From: Tubiluchus corallicola | Lineage: Eukaryota; Priapulida; Priapulimorpha; Priapulimorphida; Tubiluchidae | DNA: 57,471 nt | Direction of reading: 5' to 3' | Assembly: GCA_030141605.1 (NCBI GenBank) | Contig: JAQGDQ010001174.1 | Span: 1-57,471 of the forward strand | Shown: piece by piece, positions 1-14,322 of the stretch | Layout: the number at the start of each line of letters is the position of its first letter | Position numbering within the stretch: position 1 is the stretch's first letter | The notes under the pieces: model-generated | Told to the model about the DNA's origin: nothing | The model's input: the letters and a program-made list of their open reading frames with translations, nothing else | The model's database searches: none | Program-made: the position numbers and the translations under genes

Positions 1-3000
1 TTTTTCCCAATTTTCACTCATTAATTTTAAAATCTAAAGTAGAATATGACACGTGCGATATTTCTACGATTTTCCCTAACTTAATTTTAGTTATTAGCGG
101 CTGTTTCAGAGTGATCAATTAGTGTTAGTTCAGGGATTTTTCTAAATTTCTCGCACAATGTTTGTTTTTCTTTAGTTATTTTCGTATTTGCATATGAGAG
201 TCCTTGAAATATTTGTTAAACTGTCTGTATAAGCCTGAAGGTCGAATTTCTAATTTATGTACACGAATATACAACTAAATATACATAAGCAAGATGTGCA
301 AGATCGTTTGTACGAGTTGTTTAACTATTAAAACGTAATGGTGTGAGTATAGCGGGAAAGCCATTCAATTCAACAAAGTACAATAAATTCCACTTAACTC
401 TATCTCATTGCTATACTGGTCACGATAGCTACAGATTTGGTCATTAGCTTGCATATCTTGTTTTTACAATAAAAGAATTTTATACTGCAAAAATGTGTTA
501 GGAGTGTTTGTTTTTGAGTAATTCACGAATATCTTTTCATCCTGGTTATTGTTTATTCTGCTTATCAATGTTTAAACAAAAACAAGCCTGTATTGAAGTA
601 CGCGCGCAAGTCTTTTGAACACCTACACTCTACTTTATCTTGTCTTGTTTGTTTTCCAGTGTTTGTTTTTCTGAGTAGTTTGTTGAAAATAACGCTTATA
701 GTACTCTACTTTACTAATAACATAACAAAACGAGCCATTCAATCTTTCTTATACGCCAATCTTTACATATTTAACGCATTTCGTAGGTCCAAGATATCAT
801 CTGTTAAGACAGTCAAGTGATAATTGAGCAAGCGCAGTAGGCGCAACAGTGACCAAGCAATCGGAGCTCCTCGTCCTTGGAGCTCCTCTATTTCTCTTTA
901 TTTTTGTGCTTATAGAATACAGAGCACTCACATCTTCCATCTATATACATAACGTCATCTGTGTCGGGTGCTAACTCTAATCATGTGCTTGTTACGTCAG
1001 TGGTCAAAAGTCGACTCGGTAATTTGCAATCAAACAGTTTAGTTAATGAGTGTGGAGAAATGCGTGTCAGGACTGACCTCAATTAAACAACACACCTGTC
1101 ATTACAGGGTGATTACGTTTAATTGATACTGATACTATGGTTTGCACAAGTAGAAGTTTTGGCACAGAAAAACGTAAACTCACTAAACTGTCTGCTTTAT
1201 CGAGCATCAGAGATTAGTTACGTTAGTGATTTAAGCCACAAGCACTCGCTGATATGTGATAATGATAACTGAACATAACTCTCCGTAGGTTTAAATTACT
1301 TTAACATCCATGATTACTCCCTCAATAGAAAAATTATAAAAATAGTGTATAATTTCTGCACCTTGTTCCATGTACATGTGTAGAAAAGCGATGGTGTGAG
1401 TGAAGGAATGAATAAATGAGTGAGTGAATACCCGAATGGGTAAATGAACAGATAAGTAAATTAATTAATTAATGAAAGAACGGACGAACGGATGGTTGGA
1501 TGGATACATGGCTGAACCAATAAATTAATGAACAAAAGAATATGTTCTGGACTTAGCTGAATGAATGAATAAAATAAGTAAACAATCAAAATCAAAAAAA
1601 TTATTTCCAAATTAGGCGTACGGCAAATTAGGTGGTTTACTTTCGAGATTTTATGCACAATGTTGTGGTTATTCCTTTTTAATGAGTAAAAAGAGGGGAA
1701 CTAAACCAATTTTAAATAAATTATCACTTTGTTTACGTGTATAACCAAAGAATAACTTTCATATTTTGAAGGGACAAGTAACATAGGCCCACTTCAGGCA
1801 CTCGTACTAAAACGTAAGCCTTCATCAGTACTGATAATATTTTACAGTATTATAAAATATACGACTGTTATAGTAGCGCAACGAACCGTACAATGCAAAA
1901 ATAAAATTTACGTCTCAAGAGGTTTGATTCTTTTGGATTGATTGTCATTGTTCGTTTGTAACCAATCGTCTGGGGGCCATTAGCATCTGGGTCCACTGCT
2001 GGCCAGAGTAAACACATTCTTATTCAATGACTGATTCAACCTTGACCACGCCAGCATTTTAAGAAGGTATTTTTATTGTTCATTTTATTTCAAGCCCGAG
2101 GGGCCAATTTAAACCTTGTGCATCAGGAGGAGTTTTGTGAAACGTTCCCTAGGGGACGTCTAGCCCTTGTTTTTGAAAATTAAAAGATAATTATTCAATT
2201 CATTTCAGTTCAATTCACGCTTTTGTTTCAGACTTAAAATCCATATAAAACGCTCATATAAGTTAAATAAAATGTACACAAGACATTAAGACCACACATT
2301 AAAAACGTAAGGCTGACACAGATCATACGCTACAAAAAGCACACATACAAGAGGACATGCTATATGCATAATTACATACAGAAGACAATGCACGCGAAAT
2401 CATTTCACTAAAATAATGACTGTTTGCTACAATAAAACGCGTTACAATGAATCAGTAAATTATGCCACTTTCTAAAAAATGCGATTTATAGAACATGTCA
2501 CTCATTTTCAATCAACATATTGTAAATGTCAGGCAATAAACGGTTCCGGATAACTGTATGCTGCCGTTCTTTGTACTTGTATAAACTGGAGTCTAAGAGT
2601 GGTACACATACCAGATGCACTGCAGTCATACCTTAATTTAAGATAAAATTCAACTGTTTATTATTTTAGTGAAAGATAATGCAGACGATTTTTATGAAGC
2701 GTGTTCTTACTCATTGAGAAAGAATTTTTCTAACCCCATGCTTATTTTTCTTATTTTTGGCTATTCTTTTAATTGTACACGAAGAGTGCTTAGAAGTTAC
2801 TTGAAAATTACTTGGTAATTATTAATTGCTGCAGGCAGGGGAGGCACAGGTTAATACTTAATGTCATTATTGCTTGAAAAGTTATATTTTTTACTAGATT
2901 TGAAAGAAAATATTCGAGGTTTCAGCACAAGACTTGAACGCAGACTTTGAAATCGCCCGCTAAATAAATCAGTTCATTCTGTTGTCTCCTTGTATCAAGG

Positions 3001-5181
3001 TTAACTTTTTCTATGAAGCTAACGTGACATGTAATCTTTTAAGTCTAACAAATCAATACAGGCGTCAATCAGTCAACTATTTTTTTAAACTGTGCTTGTT
3101 TTTTTTGCTGGCTTCTGTCATCGATAACTCATGAATTACTCATTGTCTTTTTACTGTTTTACCTTGCTAAATAATTTACTTTACCTGCATTGCGCAGATA
3201 AAGCATGTATCAGATGAAGTTTCTCCAATTAAAACCAGATATCAGGATACAGCACTTAATTTGAAAGATTATGAAAGTATTCATGGAATGATAATTAATT
3301 GCTTGTATACGTGCAAGGTTGGCTTTAATGCTCTTAGTTATAGCTGTGTTAGAGCTTGCGTTTCGTTTGGTAATAAAAGAATAGTGATTTCAGTTTTACA
3401 CAAAGTCACCAATAAAGGTTAACGCTTTGCACTAGTTATAGAAATAATTTTTGTGTAATAGCAATAATTACACAGTTTGGTGTATAATGTAACAAGCAAT
3501 TCAACAACCACTTTTTTGTAAATCTGTATTATATTATTATCATCGTACTAGTCTAGAATTGATTTGTCTTGAAGAATTTAACAATGAACTGTAGAGTACT
3601 TCGTAACAGTTAATCACGTAATTATAATTGTTAGCCTGATATGACTCATTATCCTGTTAGAAGTCTTGCACCTGTAGTACTACTTTAGAGTGAAATTTTA
3701 GAACGGGCGAAAACAAATTTTTCTTGAGTCAATCGGGTGACACATCCGGAAACTTTTGTTGGTGCCAATTTGTTATTTTCTCGTTTTTAATTGTAAAACC
3801 AAATCTAGACAGAATTTTAAATCGGTTAAATACTTCTGGGTTATGTAACCATGGTTACTGTAAATTGTTCATAGCATATGTCATTGACGTGGCACGTGCA
3901 CGTGCTACCAACTTGCAAAAAATCATGTTTCATTTAAAAAGTAGGTTTTTTTATTATTTTAACAATGAGTTGAAACTTATTAATGTAGATGGCTACGTAA
4001 GTTTTAATTGTAGTGCACTTATGCCGCATTGTAGTCTTTACGTTAGAACTCATTGTTTCTGCGGGCTAAATTCTGGGCAATACTGCTGAGTTTTCATTTC
4101 CTGAGTGTAGGTACGGTATTTTTTGTATATGAATCATGGTGATCAGCTATGGCTTCTGGGTGATTGATGTAACCCCATTGAATTGTCTTTGCACCAACAG
4201 GCCCCTAGCTGGGCAAGCATATTGATTAGCAAACAATTCAATTTCAGTTTTCATTTTATTACACAAATACAATACTTAGTAACAAAGTACAATAGTGACG
4301 CTTTAACTGTAACAAATCAAAAAATTAATTGTTTAAGTGATAAATGCTTTTAAAACATATTAATAATAATAGTAATAATTTGTTAACTTCAAATCCATAT
4401 ACTTCAATAAAATTGGAAGCGAGGTGAATGACTAATACAGTTCTGCAATACATTCTATGTCTAAAATATAAGGCTTAACCACAACCTAATTTAAATTTAA
4501 ATTAATTTGCTTATCTGATTACAAGTTAAAAGCTGTGACTGCCCTATGTGGATAGGTATTTGATGGGTGTGTGGATAGGTGGCAATATATTTGTTAGGTA
4601 TGTATTTGCTGTTAAATAGTTGAGCATACATGCTGCATTTGCAAACTTTTTTAATCTTTATAAATAACTTTAAATCATATAAATGAAATCAATTTGTGAA
4701 TTTAATTGATGCTTTGAGAAACTGTAGTTTAAGCTCCAGTGCTATAGACTAGCAGGAACATTTATTAGTTTGTGACTTTGAAATGACCTTCTCAGATAAA
4801 ACCTGCTTTTGAATTAACAGTTACTAGAATTAAAACTGTCTTCTATAAGGATAAGCAGATTAGCAACAAGGTTAACTTAATACTGTGCAGTTTGTAACCT
4901 GTAGGCTGTGGGAGAGTAAGAGAAACTCAATCCTCTTTTCATATAACATTACAATGCTCAAAAAATCTAATTTTTACTTCAAATGCATAGGATGTTCACA
5001 TTCAACTTTGAAGACCTTGTCTTCTGATACATATGCATTCTTACTGTAAATGCCGATGTCGCATTATGTTGGTGGCAGTGCAGATTAACAGCTGCACTCA
5101 CATTTAGAGCTTGTCCGCTCCAAAGAATAGCTAAGAAGTGATAAATTATTAGTAACAATATCTTTACTGTTTTTGTTACAG
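1..5181. other. 5' flank or first intron; no exon recognised
   Basis: This AT-rich stretch precedes the first recognisable coding exon. That exon opens with codon phase 1 behind a clean polypyrimidine tract and AG, so at least one upstream coding exon exists. I found no convincing ATG exon with a matching donor here. Very short candidates (an ATG at 4546 with donor at 4556, and a similar one just downstream) have the right phase but code for only 3-5 residues. Also seen: degenerate GAAT/GAGT tetranucleotides near 1390-1570, two GGAGCTCC palindromes at 863-870 and 879-886, and a GC-richer patch near 830-1000. No promoter is identified. Confidence 0.6.
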
Positions 5182-5243
5182 ATCAACGTGACGCTGTGCA
5201 AAAGAAAACATTTACAAAATGGGTCAACATGCACTTAAAGAAG
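5182..5243 (+). CDS. exon 1: start of CH1
   Basis: Residues 1-21, beginning with the last two bases of a Gly/Asp-type codon ([20 protein letters not shown]). This matches the [14 protein letters not shown] opening of CH1 in spectraplakins almost residue for residue. Acceptor TTTTTGTTACAG; donor AAG|GTATAT. The 769-bp intron that follows holds three tandem 29-bp repeats and nothing else recognised. Confidence 0.93.
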
Positions 5244-8200
5244 GTATATGTGTTTCAAAATATTCGACCACAAATAAGCTCATAGATAACAATTATGCAA
5301 GTGGTTGTTGAAAGCCCGGATTAGTTAGCATGCTGCTAAGTGTTAACTTAAAACTAATCTCATCTGAAGATTGACAGACAACGTGAGGTGTCCAAGTTGT
5401 CACATTTGATATAGACATGGCCAAGTTGTCACATTTGATATAGACATGTCCAAGTTGTCACATTTAGCATAGACAATACACTATCAGTATTAGACATACA
5501 TTAGACTTTAGTGAAGGCTATCAAACAAAATCTGAAAGGAGGATGTGTAATGACTGAAATTGTTTCATGAAGTGAAGCCAAAATTATCTTACTTTAATAA
5601 TGATCTCTGCTAAGAAATCCCAAAATAGTCATATTAAATGTTTGTCATTGCTTATAAACCGTTGAATTTTTATTCCACCATCCGCTATTTCTTTCAAGCT
5701 AAAAACGTTTTCAGTACACACATTCTCAACAAAATATTCATGTATTGTGTATACAATTAGGTATTCATCTTTTAGACTGATTAGATCTGTATTCCTTGCA
5801 GCAGTTTACAAGTTACCTTACTAAGTTTTGTATTGATTACGCTAAACTGTTAATTACATCAATGCATTTCAAATGAGAGGCGAAAGTGATGAATAACTTT
5901 TTATCGAGGATCTTCTGTGCATGCAGATGCTTTTTTGATTCATACAATCAAAAGTAAACAGTGCTGAGTTATAGTCCACATTTGTGGTTAATTTTCGAAT
6001 GTATATTTGCAGATTGGTATTCACATTAACGACTTGTTCGAAGATTTAAGAGATGGACATAATCTCATATCTCTCGTAGAAGTACTGTCTGGTGATCAAA
6101 TTGTGAGTAACATTATTAGCTCTTGGTTAATTAAACAAGTATGTACTTTCTGAGTACTTGCATGTACTTTCTGAGTGCATGGAGTAGCCTTGAACTAAAA
6201 TTACTGCCTATTTAGTTCATACAGCTGTGAACTCATAAATTAATATTTATTTAATTGCATTGTACATAAATCTGGGTGGCACTTGTATTTATGAATTTTG
6301 TTGGTAAACATTTACAAAAGTACATATAGGTAGCTTGCTTGATACAGCAAGATCCCTCGTTGCTGGGAGATGTCAGTCTATGTAAACAGATAAATAAACA
6401 TGGAAATCAGTTTATTAAAACTGATAACTATACGCAGGTAGAATTATCTTATGACACTCATGCGAACCATTTTTGTTGACTATCTCAATGAATTGCAATA
6501 CTACCATGTTGGCCTACTGTGTTATTGCAACCTGCAGTTGTTCCATTGCTCAAATAATTTAAAAGTCAGTTATGTAGGTTAGTTCTCAGCCCATGTTTTG
6601 CTTTTTTAATTGATGTTTTCATTTTGCTTCTTTCCATTTTGTTATAAATTAACAAAAGCGATTCGTTTGGATAAAGTCCTGTCTTTCTCTAAAATTTGAG
6701 TCAAGCCCATTAACAGCTTGGTATTTATGACATGGTATATATTTGGCTAAGAAAGTTATGTAGCATTGTGTTTATTTAGCAAAAGGATAGGTGGTTGTCA
6801 CAAAACTGCTTCTCTGTGGGTTCATCAGCCATTCGGCTATTTTTGTCGCAGCAGAAAATGTATGTACACATCCAAAGTGGCTGAAACACTAGGCTAATTT
6901 ATGTTTGAGTATTATCCTTGATAATGCATTAGGTTCTGATCTTGCTACAACCATTCAAGATCAATAGTAGATACTGCATTTCAGCACTGTGACTAGAAAA
7001 GTGCTGAACTGTGTAAGAACGCCTTTAATTTAGAAGAAAGTTCCCTATGGTGATTTGAACAAAGAAAACAGGATTTTTGAAGTCTTTTATACAAAGCATT
7101 ACATTAATTATTTGATTTTAGCTTAAAGTGAATCAATTGAAGTAAATGATTTTGTTATTTGATGTTTTTAGCCCAGGGAAAGGGGAAGACTCAGATTTCA
7201 TAAATTGAACAATGTACAACGAGTTCTGAACTACCTCAATCATCTCCAGGTATGACAAAGTTTGCTTTTTGTTATCAGTCCATGTCGAGGAATGACTTGG
7301 TACAGGAAAGAAACAACAGTTGCTTTGCCAACATTGAATGAAATTACTACATGGACTTGAATGTAAATGTCTTATCCCACCATTTGCCTTCAGGACTTTA
7401 CCTGATGGTGGTAATCACTTTGTGCCTCTTGCTGTATTACGACATGGTGGACCTGAGAATTATTCTTCATGTCATACATAATGTAGTGATAGTTTGAGTG
7501 CCTGTGCGCCGTGCTAGGAATCGTAATTTTCGTATAGACCCCTCAGAGGCATGCTTGTATTTTATGCACCTGAAAACATAACAACATTTTTGTATAAGGA
7601 ACTTAGTAACATGTTGTAGGTAGCAATTGCTTTGTCTAACATTGCTATTGTCTGTGAGCTGCATTTCTCATGTTTTCTAGAAGTACATAGTAAGTCCTCT
7701 TCAGCTAGTTTTGAGAAAGGCGCAAAAAACTGTTTTTACATGCCAAGAAGCAATGGTTTAATGAGTTACCTCATAAAATGTGCTTTATTATTCTGCAAAA
7801 GAAAGAAAGAAAAATTTAAAGAAGTTTTTAAGTTAAAGGATTTACTAGGTTACACTAAAGAGGATCTGAAAATGCGCTGCCGTGTGTGTGGTTTGATTTC
7901 AGAAAAGATGCACTTAAGAGGTTCTTGCATGCACTCAAGTGAGACAGAGCTGCCATTTAAACTACTATTTAACTCTCAGAGTTACCCTGGCATGGGTACA
8001 GAGTCACACATATTATTCTAGATTGCCTGTAAATGGTTGAACAACGTTTCCAACTGTTTACCTGTTTAGAGGCTCCTAATTGCATAATTTTAACACACTT
8101 GGTGATTGACTGAAATGGACACTCTAGTTTTATAGGTTTGTCTGGAAATTTCAGCTACAGTGGACTTACTAGGTTTTTTTATCAATTACTCGCTTAATAT

Positions 8201-11200
8201 GCTTTGCATCGTGAAATCGTTTGATGATTATGTGTAGCCTTGTACTAAGAATGCCCTGACCGCAATAATGCATTTTTGGCCGAAAATGAACTTACTAGGT
8301 TTTTCGTGAAAATGGGAAAATTCTTCTTGTACTTGTAAAAAACTTAGAAAGTGCTGCAAAGTCCAAACAAGTATGATTTAATAACATGTTAAGAGCAGTA
8401 TAGTTTCTACACTATATAATAAACTCCCATAAATAAAGAAATAACGTACAGTCTTAGTTCTGATTTAATTCATGTTCCTGACCCAGAGTCCAGACATTAT
8501 GCTTTTTCGTTAATAAAATCTTTAAAATAGATTTAAATTTTTTTATCTTAATTGAAATATTTTCTTTCCATTTCAGAAATGTTTTGATGATATTGTGATT
8601 TCAGATATTGTAACTTACTTGTTTCAGGTGAAAATTGTAAATATTCGCCGTGAAGACATTGTTGATGGGAATGCTAAACTAACTCTTGGTCTCATTTGGA
8701 CTTTAATATTGCACTTTCAGGTGCGTTTGTTAAAGTTTTGCACATTTAGACTTATATTTATTTATTAATAATATTGAAACGTGAGTTTATAAAAACTGGC
8801 CTCTAGTGCCATTTACAGTGTAAAACTGAGTGTAAAAAATAAAAAGTAATATTATTGTAAGTAGACTGTTGTTACTTTTATAATATTTCACATGAAATTA
8901 GAAAAATCTGAAAATCTACTAAAATTTGCATACGTAAGAATTTCACACAGTTATTATTTGTACTACATAAATTGTCCATAATTAATTGTGAAGAATGGAA
9001 AGTAAGCATCTATACAAAGAAAAGCTATTTATTTTGTGATTCAAAAAAAATTGTGATTCAGGAGTTACACAATATAGCAAGAATTTGAACCAGGGACCTT
9101 CTACTCCTTGAGACCAGTGACTTTCTGGGACCGGGACCTTAATCTAGCAGTCACAGTGCAGATCTTTTAAGCAAAAACTCCCTGGTTAAATCCAGACTGT
9201 GTTCCAACATTTTCATGTTTGGTTTCAAAATTCACTAAATTGTAATTTTCATACAATGATGTACACTAAAGTTTTAATAATATTTTAAATTGAATCTGTT
9301 AAAGATTTCTGATCTTGTTGTCGAAAGACGGACACCTCGCGTGTTTCGTGGTCATACTGCAGAGGACCGACTCACTACTGGCAAAGATGCTTTATTATAT
9401 TGGGCACAAAGAACAACAGATGGATATCCAGGAGTTAGGGTCAGAGACTTTGGTCAGTCTTGGAGAGATGGGCTGGCTCTTAATGCTATTCTTCACAGAA
9501 ACAGGTAGATAGTAAAAAAGATTCAACCTTCTTTTGCTCAAAGTGGCAAAAAATTTTGTAAAATTCTTTGATTCTAATGGCAGTGCACTCCACTGGATTT
9601 CAAAAATTCATTTTTACACAATTTACAGCTTAAAATTGGAGTATTTGTAGTGATTATATCTAAAATTTTGTTATTATTCAAGGACGCTTGAAACAGCTAA
9701 AATGTGTTGGATTTGGAGCTGAGGTTTGTCTCTGAGTGCTGCTCAGTGGCTTGTGGTCTCTGCTCTGTTAGTCAACGATACAGTTTCAGCTTTGTTACCT
9801 TTTTTTAACAATTTGGATAGTAATAATCAATTGTCTGACTTTGCAGCAACAACCCATCATTTTCATCATGGTCTTTTTGATAGAATTTGTAGTTTCAGTA
9901 ATTAGTTGCTTTTGTTACATCTAAGATGTCACTTTATTCACAGACCCGATCTCATAGATTTCAATGCTCTGGGAAGACAAGCGCCATTGCAACGGGTAGA
10001 AAATGTGCTCTCACTGGCTGAGCAGGAACTGGGTGTTACTAGGTTACTGGACCCAGAAGGTGAGCTGGTGGATACTTTTAACTAACGTCATAAAAATGGC
10101 TCAAATTTCTCCACTGTGGTTTGTTAACCCCAAAGTTCAAATAACGATTGATTGCTGCAGATACTTTCAAATGAAATTTGCTCTAAAATAAATATTGCAA
10201 TCTGCACTAGATTGCATATTTTCTCAGTCTATTGTTCATTTGTTTGACTATTTGTCCTTCTATTAGACTAAGTAGGTAACTATTTAGGTTTACTGTATAG
10301 TTTGTTCTGAAAGTAATTTGTTTTGATAGAGAATTGCATTTGCAAAAAATATGTTGCTAACCTAGATTTTAAAATAATAAGTAAATGAAAATAAAGCACT
10401 ATGTTAAAGCAGTCGTGAAGACCTGAAGTTCAGTTTAATTTGTTTACAAATAAACAGTTTTGGAGGTCACTTTGTGGGTGCCATATAAATTTGCAAAGAA
10501 AACCAGAAGTATTTGAGAAGCACAGTAATGAGAAAGGTAAATTAAGGTCTTGAATATTTTTATTAATTTTTATATAACTTTTTTACAGAAGAGTGAAGAG
10601 GTTTCGTTTTCATTTTTACTTGATTATGAAAATTATGTTTTTAGCAATATCTTGAAAACACAGTTTGATGACTTAGTATCGAATCGCATGTTTAATTTCA
10701 GTGGAGGCAGCCACTGCCAGCAATAGCTTGAGTCTAACTATCGCCGAGTCAAATTGCTGACTATTGTGCAATGTCTGTTTTTCAAGATACTTTGTAAATG
10801 AGTCACCAACACAGTGCTTCTAAAAATGGGCTCTGGAAAATTTTTCAGTAAAAGACTGTTTTGCTAAAGGTTGTTTTAAGTACTCTGCTTTCTGTAGGTG
10901 TGTTATAGTCAAACTGTTCTAGCAGTTGTAAGTAGAGTTTTGTCCTTCCGTTGCTTTCATATCTATATTTTTATGTATTTTAATTTTAGTATTTCATAAA
11001 GTTTCATAACTTAGTATTTCATAATTTCATAATTTCTCCAGACATGGTCGCACCTAAACCCGACGAAAAGTCTGTGATAACCTATCTATCGCAATTGTAT
11101 GACATCTTTCCCACATTGCCCACACCGAGAGCAAGTGTTGGAAGTGAGGTAATTTGTTTTCTGATCTTCATTATTACCTAATTAATTTTAACTAATTCAG

Positions 11201-14200
11201 TGACTGCTGCACATCATTTAGCTTCTGAGAATATGTGCTTACCTTTGACTTCGAACACTTTTCTGCAGGATTTAGTGATGAAAAGTGGTGATTATCAAGA
11301 AATGGCGAGGTTATTCCTAGATGAATGCTTTGGTAACATAGCAAAGCTACAAAGTATTGATCTCCAGAACATGGATAATCATGAATTAAAGGTACAATAT
11401 TTGGTTTATCGGAAGTATGTTGAGCATTTTGAACGATTGTAGAGATTACCATTAGCTTTTGTGGAATGCGAAGTCTTTGGAGCTTGGTAAATGATTTGTA
11501 ATTGAGATTTCCTTTCTGTGATTCCAGACACAGCTGGCCGATCTGATCAAGTTCAAAATCACGAATGTGGAGAGGAGAACAGACGAGTTTCACCGACTTG
11601 GACATTTGTGGAGGGAAATTGAGGTATACTGTACTTTTTACCAAATTTGATATTGTGCCACTTTTATTATCATTCCAGTTTAATCACTGTTATGTTTTGC
11701 CTTTCTGCATTGCTTATGCTTTTTCTTATAAATAATGTAATTTACCACTTTTATAGGATTATGAGCTATCATCGGGAGACTGTCCAGTAGATTTACACTT
11801 TTACAACATCCAGAAAGTTTGGAACAAACTGTTGTCTGCTGTAGACGAAAAGGAACAAGCAGTGTATGAACAAATAGCAAAGTAGGTGTATGTGTTTGCT
11901 TATGTAACGATGCTTTCAGACTTAGTGAGTTTGTTCGCCAAGTAAAGACGTCACGTAACTCGCTATTGTATTCAGACTAGAGAGCAAAACTTTCGCAAGT
12001 TACTATCTGACAGTAAACGCCGGTGAGCTGTGAGAAGTGACAAGAGTAATTCTCCGGGGCATTCACACTAGACAGTAAGTCAGGTTGCAATTGTGAAACA
12101 GTTTATAATTTCTTGCCGACAGTAACTTGCAAAGCAGTTCACACTTGTGAATCTGCTACCAGAGAGAAAACGTGGGTGCATTTAACGTTGGTGCACATGA
12201 AGCTGCAGCAAATGAAGTTGACACCTTTTCAGTTTGGTTTAAGCATAATTTGTTGAAGGTGTAACATCTAGGTTTAAAATAGACAGTTTTACAACTGATA
12301 TATGTTCTCCCGTAGTGGGAGTGAAACGCTAGACAGATGCAGAACAATTTAGCCTTTTCAGTTTAAGATGATCCTGGTGCTTTGTGGTACAGCACTCTGG
12401 CCTGCCCTAGTGGAATCTTTCAATTTACTTGATAATTTTAACAGAACTGATCAAATTTACGTCATTAGTATCAACAATTTCTGTAAAAAACCGACGTGTA
12501 AAAGAATTATAAAATCTGTGACTTAGCATTGCTTGTATCTTGGTTTGTTTGTTCTATAGATTGGAGCGTCTACAGAAACTTGCAGACAAGGTCCTGTCGG
12601 ATATTAGAAATGCTAACCGAAGACTTGATGGTATCAGTGACAAATTAGGGGAGGTATGAAAACACAGGTTTTAATACCTGTGTTTAAAACCCATTACTAA
12701 TTCAGCCTGCTGTATTGCCACCTCTAAATTGCACAATTTAATGAACATATTTTTGATAACAGCGGTATATTTTTTTGCAGGCCGAGCTGCGTGTGGCCGG
12801 TATGCCGTTAGCAGATGCCAGATTCCACTGTGATCAATTGGAGGAGGGTTTAAAGTCAGTTGATGATGACGTTCGCTCAATTTACAATGACATTAGTCAT
12901 CTTCATGACAACCTGTATCCTCACGTCGACATCGTAACTACGCAGTAAGTTTTTCGTGTTTGCAGTTATATGCCTAAATGCGTCTTCGCCGCATTTCTAT
13001 CAAAGACAAATTTTTGCATTTAATTTGTTTGGTCTTTACGATTAGCTCGTAAGCTTCTTGTGAGAATTAAGTATGTGATAGAAAAATTTATGGAATTGTT
13101 TTGAAACTGTAAATTAGTTTATAAAGCTGTTTTTAAACTAATGCATACAAAAATTATGGTTTGACGAAGAAAGGTTTGCTTGGCCAATTGACGTCAAACA
13201 TATTGGTCTATCGATCCGCCCCTGCTGCAACGTAAGCACGCTCAGCAGTATTCGGGACAATAGCTCATGCAGCACAATAACTGTCTAAGCTAAACTAAAC
13301 TAAAGCAAAGGGGAGGGGGCAACATGACACTCACAACTAATGTCTAATTAGCAGTTAAACTGATTGTACTTTTTCATAAACACAAATTTGCAGAGCAGCA
13401 GCTATTTTTACACAAAATTAACACTTCAAGTAGCCATCAAATGACTTTTCAATTTAAACAGAATGTAGAGACAAAGTTTCAAAGCACTAAAAAATATAAT
13501 AAAGAAACAAAGTCAGTTAGCCTTGCTTTACAATAAATGAGCAACAAAGTCTCTCTAGATTGTTCCATTCCATAGACGACCCTTATATTGAATGCCCGAG
13601 TTACATAAGTCCCAATGGCAGCTTTTAATCATGATTATAACAAGAAAAATAGTGTAAAACTAACTAATATTACATTGATGCATAATATCTTACATTTTGG
13701 CATTTGCCATACCAAACTCATAGGTTTTTGTTACCTCATTTATCGGGTGTGCTTTGTCCGAGTACCCAGTTTGAAATCAGATTTGTAAAAATATTTGTCT
13801 CGTGTATTAATAGCTGTAATACGCTTGTGAACTTTTTCGCAAGAAATGCAGATTATTCTATGCAGTCAATATTGGGTTACAATCTGCAATTTATTAAATG
13901 TAAATATAATGATAATTACAACAAATGTGATTATTTAAAAATTAAAAGATTCATATGTAAGAAAGCTAGAGAACTTACGTAGGCTCAAAGCCTTACTCTT
14001 TCATTTGTTAGAGATGTGTTAAATGAATTAACCAGAAGCGATTTTTCCTTTTTAGATAATCTGCAAATTCATGACATTCTACAAAATTTATGTTGTGAAT
14101 AATTTGTGATTCTGTGATGTAAAATCAAATTCAATATCGTATATATATGTTAGTTAATGACAAATTTTTTTTAAATAAAGGTATGAGTTTTTTTTAACTA

Positions 14201-14290
14201 CTAACAGAACCGACATTTATTCATTTATTTGTTTACACAGCTAACCGAATGAATGTATTGTATTTACAATAATTCGAAATAAATCGTATA

Positions 14291-14322
<32 letters not shown>

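Larger units (their letters stand above)
5182..11148 (+). other. tandem calponin-homology actin-binding domain (exons 1-7)
   Basis: Residues 1-108 are CH1 and about 109-235 are CH2. CH1 shows the hallmark stretches [41 protein letters not shown] and [13 protein letters not shown]2 shows [35 protein letters not shown] and [13 protein letters not shown], followed by [17 protein letters not shown]. This is a type-1 ABD like those of spectrin, alpha-actinin, plectin and MACF1, and is expected to bind F-actin. The CH1-CH2 junction (residues about 109-130, [13 protein letters not shown]) is longer and more basic than the acidic linker of the vertebrate proteins. Confidence 0.95.

Noticed and set aside
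3724-4089. 121-codon open frame upstream of the gene
   Set aside because: It begins at TTG rather than ATG, has no recognisable domain and no donor of the phase required by exon 1.
4546-4555. ATG TGG ATA G followed by GTATTT, phase-compatible with exon 1
   Set aside because: It codes for only three residues and arises within a small local duplication (TGTGGATAGGT twice); chance is the simpler explanation.
7632-8021. 129-codon open frame with a CxxC-like stretch in intron 3
   Set aside because: It lies between two phase-0 exons encoding contiguous CH1; inclusion would break the domain. No ATG at its start, no family match, and no flanking splice sites of matching phase stood out.
8601-8627. 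Alternative acceptor at 8604 for exon 4
   Set aside because: It would bring a TAA stop in frame within three codons.
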